A stretch of 16,278 nt of DNA from JBCBCP01 sp039178165 (GTDB lineage: Bacteria > Pseudomonadota > Alphaproteobacteria > Rhodobacterales > Rhodobacteraceae), in contig JBCDFL010000066.1 in the NCBI GenBank assembly GCA_039178165.1, positions 1 to 16,278 on the forward strand. The letters are read 5' to 3'. A model generated the notes under the pieces. It worked only from the letters and a program-made list of their open reading frames with translations. It had not been told where the DNA came from and ran no database searches. Each line of letters opens with the position of its first letter. Within the stretch, counting starts at the first letter, position 1. Of the stretch, positions 14,552-16,278 are shown in pieces. Position numbers and translations under genes: made by a program.

Positions 14552-14806
14552 TTATGGGCTGGTGGTCGTGGTGACCGTCGACTCTTCGCCATCGTCGTTG
14601 ACGACGGTGATCAGAAGAACACCGGCCACGACGGCAACCGCGGTCACGGTGCCCAGACCGGCGAGCGTTGCGCCGACGGCGATTTGGCCGTCCAGCTGCG
14701 CGTCACCTTGACCACCCGACACGGTGTTGTTGGTGGGCAGCGACTGCGCGAATGCGGGGCCAGCGATCAGAGCCGCGGCAAAAACAGTGGCAATAACGTT
14801 TTTCAT
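14552..14806 (-). CDS. Small secreted protein, YjbE/GfcA-like architecture
   Basis: An 84-residue protein with a signal peptide (1-20, MKNVIATVFA...GPAFA before QS). A Gly/Asn-rich stretch follows, then a long small-residue hydrophobic segment (about 42-69, IAVGATLAGLG... to LLITVV), an acidic NDDGEE turn and a Thr-rich tail TVTTTTSP. E. coli YjbE and GfcA, encoded beside YjbF/GfcB and YjbH/GfcD homologues, have the same order: signal peptide, hydrophobic middle, Gly/Asp turn, Thr-rich end. The link is inferred from architecture and location; I did not align them. The ATG at 14806 has AAGGGA about 7 bases upstream. It lies 123 bases downstream of yjbF, has its own possible control elements and a clear terminator, and may be highly expressed alone. 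Confidence 0.82.
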   Translation of the reverse strand: MKNVIATVFAAALIAGPAFAQSLPTNNTVSGGQGDAQLDGQIAVGATLAGLGTVTAVAVVAGVLLITVVNDDGEESTVTTTTSP

Positions 14807-14830
14807 GTTGTGTCCCTTCGGGATGTGAAT

Positions 14831-14884
14831 CGTTGTAACGACTAACGGTTACTTAAGGCAGTTTGTGCCCGACTTCACGTGAAG
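14831..14884 (-). promoter_or_regulatory. Palindromes upstream of the YjbE-like gene
   Basis: A perfect 12-bp palindrome CTTCACGTGAAG lies at 14873-14884, 67-78 bases upstream of the start codon. Nearer the gene, GTAAC (14835-14839) and GTTAC (14848-14852) form an inverted repeat with 8 bases between. Both are in the short gap after yjbF and may bind regulators. I found no convincing -35/-10 pair. The elements are seen directly; function is inferred. Confidence 0.4.
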
Positions 14885-14929
14885 AATCCAGCAAACGGCG
14901 GCGTATGTGATGATTTTGCTGCGCTTGCA

Positions 14930-15616
14930 TCATTTTTTCAGCACGCGCGTGCGGATAAATCCCAGATGCGGGCCGGCCCATTGGCGCGATTGGATCACGT
15001 CGCGGGCCGGATCGACCCAGTAATCGTTCACGAAGGTGCCGGCGCTGTTGCTGCACTTCTCCCGCAGATGGCGAGCGGGAAAGCGGCGTTCAACAATCTC
15101 GACGGCTGTGTCGCCGACCACCTCGATCACGCAGGAAAAGCGGAGCGTGTCGGCGCCAAAATCGTCGTTTCGGATGCGCATTTCGCGCGCGCCGCCGCCG
15201 GAACTCCTTGATTTAAGGGTCGAAACAGCGGCTAACACGTCGGCGGAGGTCACGTCGCGGCCCAGCCCACGCGTTGCGATCAGGACCCCTTCGCGCAGGA
15301 CGATATGGATATCGTCGACCGTCTGCCACACGGCGACATCGCCCGGCCCATCATCGGTGCGGAAGGCGGAGGGGAGCAGGATCGCGGTTTGATCGCGCGC
15401 CTCCAGGGTCACCTCGAGCGCGGGAATGGTCGCCGCTTCGATCCCCGCGCGGGTGATTGCCGGCTGGACGGCAGGTTGTTGCCGACTGGCCCGGTTGGCG
15501 CGCACGGTATCGCGCAACTCGGCCCCGGCATTCAGGATGTTGCTCGTGCTCGCCGTGTTCCCACCCGAACACGCCGCCAGCGTCAAAGCCCCCAGCAGGG
15601 CGAGGTTGCGGATCAT
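14930..15616 (-). CDS. yjbF: YjbF-family outer membrane lipoprotein (exopolysaccharide unit)
   Basis: A member of the YjbF/GfcB lipoprotein family encoded in polysaccharide secretion clusters. The N-terminus is a lipoprotein signal with lipobox LAAC, giving lipidated Cys16 when started at ATG 15616. The family segment GVLIATRGLGRDV lies mid-protein, and the C-terminus DYWVDPARDVIQSRQW is also typical. It is 228 residues. The start overlaps the yjbH stop as ATGA. ATG at 15622 and TTG at 15634 are in frame, but would put extra Gly/Pro residues before the signal. The biochemical role of the family is unsettled; it is thought to act with the YjbH barrel in export or assembly. Confidence 0.88.
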   Translation of the reverse strand: MIRNLALLGALTLAACSGGNTASTSNILNAGAELRDTVRANRASRQQPAVQPAITRAGIEAATIPALEVTLEARDQTAILLPSAFRTDDGPGDVAVWQTVDDIHIVLREGVLIATRGLGRDVTSADVLAAVSTLKSRSSGGGAREMRIRNDDFGADTLRFSCVIEVVGDTAVEIVERRFPARHLREKCSNSAGTFVNDYWVDPARDVIQSRQWAGPHLGFIRTRVLKK

Positions 15617-16278
15617 TCCCATACCCGGCCCCAATCGTTGGTGATGCTGTTGGTGTGGCTGCCGCGCACTTGCTCGTAAAGACGCCCCGGCACGCTCAGA
15701 CGCGCGCCGCCGTCCCGCTGGATCGGCCGGATCGTTTCGGTGATGCGCTGCTGGGAGGGTTTACCCAGGAACCAATTGATCGGGATGGTCAGCCGGATGC
15801 CCTTGTCGAAGGAGCCTTCGCCAAAATCCTCTGCCGAGACGTCGGTGAGGGTGAAGAACCCTTCGACCCGCCAACCATTGTTGAACTCGCGGCCCAGGGT
15901 GAACGTCGCGCCGATATCGCCGGCGAGGTACCGCCCGGCGTCGATCTGGGCCAGATAGCCGCGTCCGAATTCGTAATAGGCGGAGACATGGCCGGTGGCG
16001 ACGTCGTAGTCCTGAAAATCGAACCCGCCGCCGAAGTCACGCTGTTTGACGTAGTTTGCCTCCACCCCAAGGGCGAGGCGGCTGCCCGCGGGCTTCCACA
16101 GCAGCTCGCCCGACACACCGCCGAACATCCGCTCCAGATAGCCGGCGGTCACACGGGCATAGGTCGTCGCCGACGGCTTCCATTGGTAGGAGCCGTAGAG
16201 CCGCTGGATCCACACGTCCGAGCCGCGGGCGTATTCCAGCCCATCGGTCCGCACCCGCGGCAGGACGGAGTTCGAAGG
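15613..16278 (-). CDS. yjbH: YjbH-family outer membrane beta-barrel protein, C-terminal part (cut by window edge)
   Basis: The last 221 residues of a YjbH/GfcD-type protein, an outer membrane barrel of exopolysaccharide or group 4 capsule-type clusters. The frame is open through position 16278, so the N-terminus lies outside. Visible family features include LPRVRTDGLEY, IQRLYGSYQWKP, YARVTAGYLERMFGGVSGE and the closing DDWGR-type end (NDWGRVWE). Alternating polar and hydrophobic strands rich in Tyr, Phe and Gly fit a barrel, as does the repeated motif of aromatic ends. It is followed by yjbF with a 4-base overlap, so the two are translated together. Full YjbH proteins are around 700 residues, so about two thirds is missing here. 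Confidence 0.9.
   Translation of the reverse strand, partial: PSNSVLPRVRTDGLEYARGSDVWIQRLYGSYQWKPSATTYARVTAGYLERMFGGVSGELLWKPAGSRLALGVEANYVKQRDFGGGFDFQDYDVATGHVSAYYEFGRGYLAQIDAGRYLAGDIGATFTLGREFNNGWRVEGFFTLTDVSAEDFGEGSFDKGIRLTIPINWFLGKPSQQRITETIRPIQRDGGARLSVPGRLYEQVRGSHTNSITNDWGRVWE

Noticed and set aside
1..16278. Mobile elements, integrase sites, CRISPR repeats, tRNA or rRNA genes
   Set aside because: No transposase or integrase frame, no regularly spaced repeats and no tRNA cloverleaf pattern was recognised on reading. GC and codon use look even throughout.

Overview
The window looks like chromosomal DNA from a GC-rich alphaproteobacterium, most likely a member of the Rhodobacteraceae (Roseobacter-type). 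The basis is the protein character of GltB, GltD, QueG, MtgA and the YjbF/YjbH pair, the split gltD-gltB layout, and the high GC with alphaproteobacterial codon use. No mobile element, CRISPR array, rRNA or tRNA gene was seen. Most of the window is ordinary core-genome content with tightly packed genes. Genus cannot be fixed from the sequence alone.

Layout. At the left edge is the 5' part of uppP (minus strand, lipid-carrier recycling). Divergent from it is a plus-strand run: gltD (glutamate synthase small subunit), an alpha/beta-hydrolase-like gene, a small secreted protein of unknown function, then gltB (glutamate synthase large subunit). The two unknown genes sit inside the glutamate synthase unit and are joined to gltB by overlapping starts and stops. 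A strong hairpin follows gltB. Next, still on plus, come a secreted SGNH hydrolase, mtgA (peptidoglycan glycosyltransferase), a glutathione-S-transferase-fold protein that may be the FtsZ-binding protein FzlA, queG (epoxyqueuosine reductase), and a lone hydantoinase/oxoprolinase A-type protein.

From 13244 to the right edge everything is on the minus strand. A 57-residue two-helix membrane protein (DUF1328/YtjA type) converges on the hydantoinase gene with one base between the stop codons. Its leader carries an 11-bp inverted repeat touching the Shine-Dalgarno sequence and an EcfG-like promoter match. Then come msrB-msrA, a methionine sulfoxide repair pair with a 4-bp overlap and a zinc-free type MsrB. 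The last block is an exopolysaccharide-type unit: yjbH (3' part, cut by the window edge), yjbF (lipoprotein), and an 84-residue secreted protein whose architecture resembles YjbE/GfcA.

How they fit together. GltB and GltD together make glutamate from glutamine and 2-oxoglutarate with NADPH. UppP, MtgA and the FzlA-like protein all touch cell-wall synthesis and division. MsrA/MsrB, and perhaps the DUF1328 protein, belong to stress defence. The Yjb genes act at the outer membrane in polysaccharide secretion. I see no clearly new multi-gene system. The best leads are the two uncharacterised genes between gltD and gltB, the control region of the DUF1328 gene, and the YjbE-like protein.
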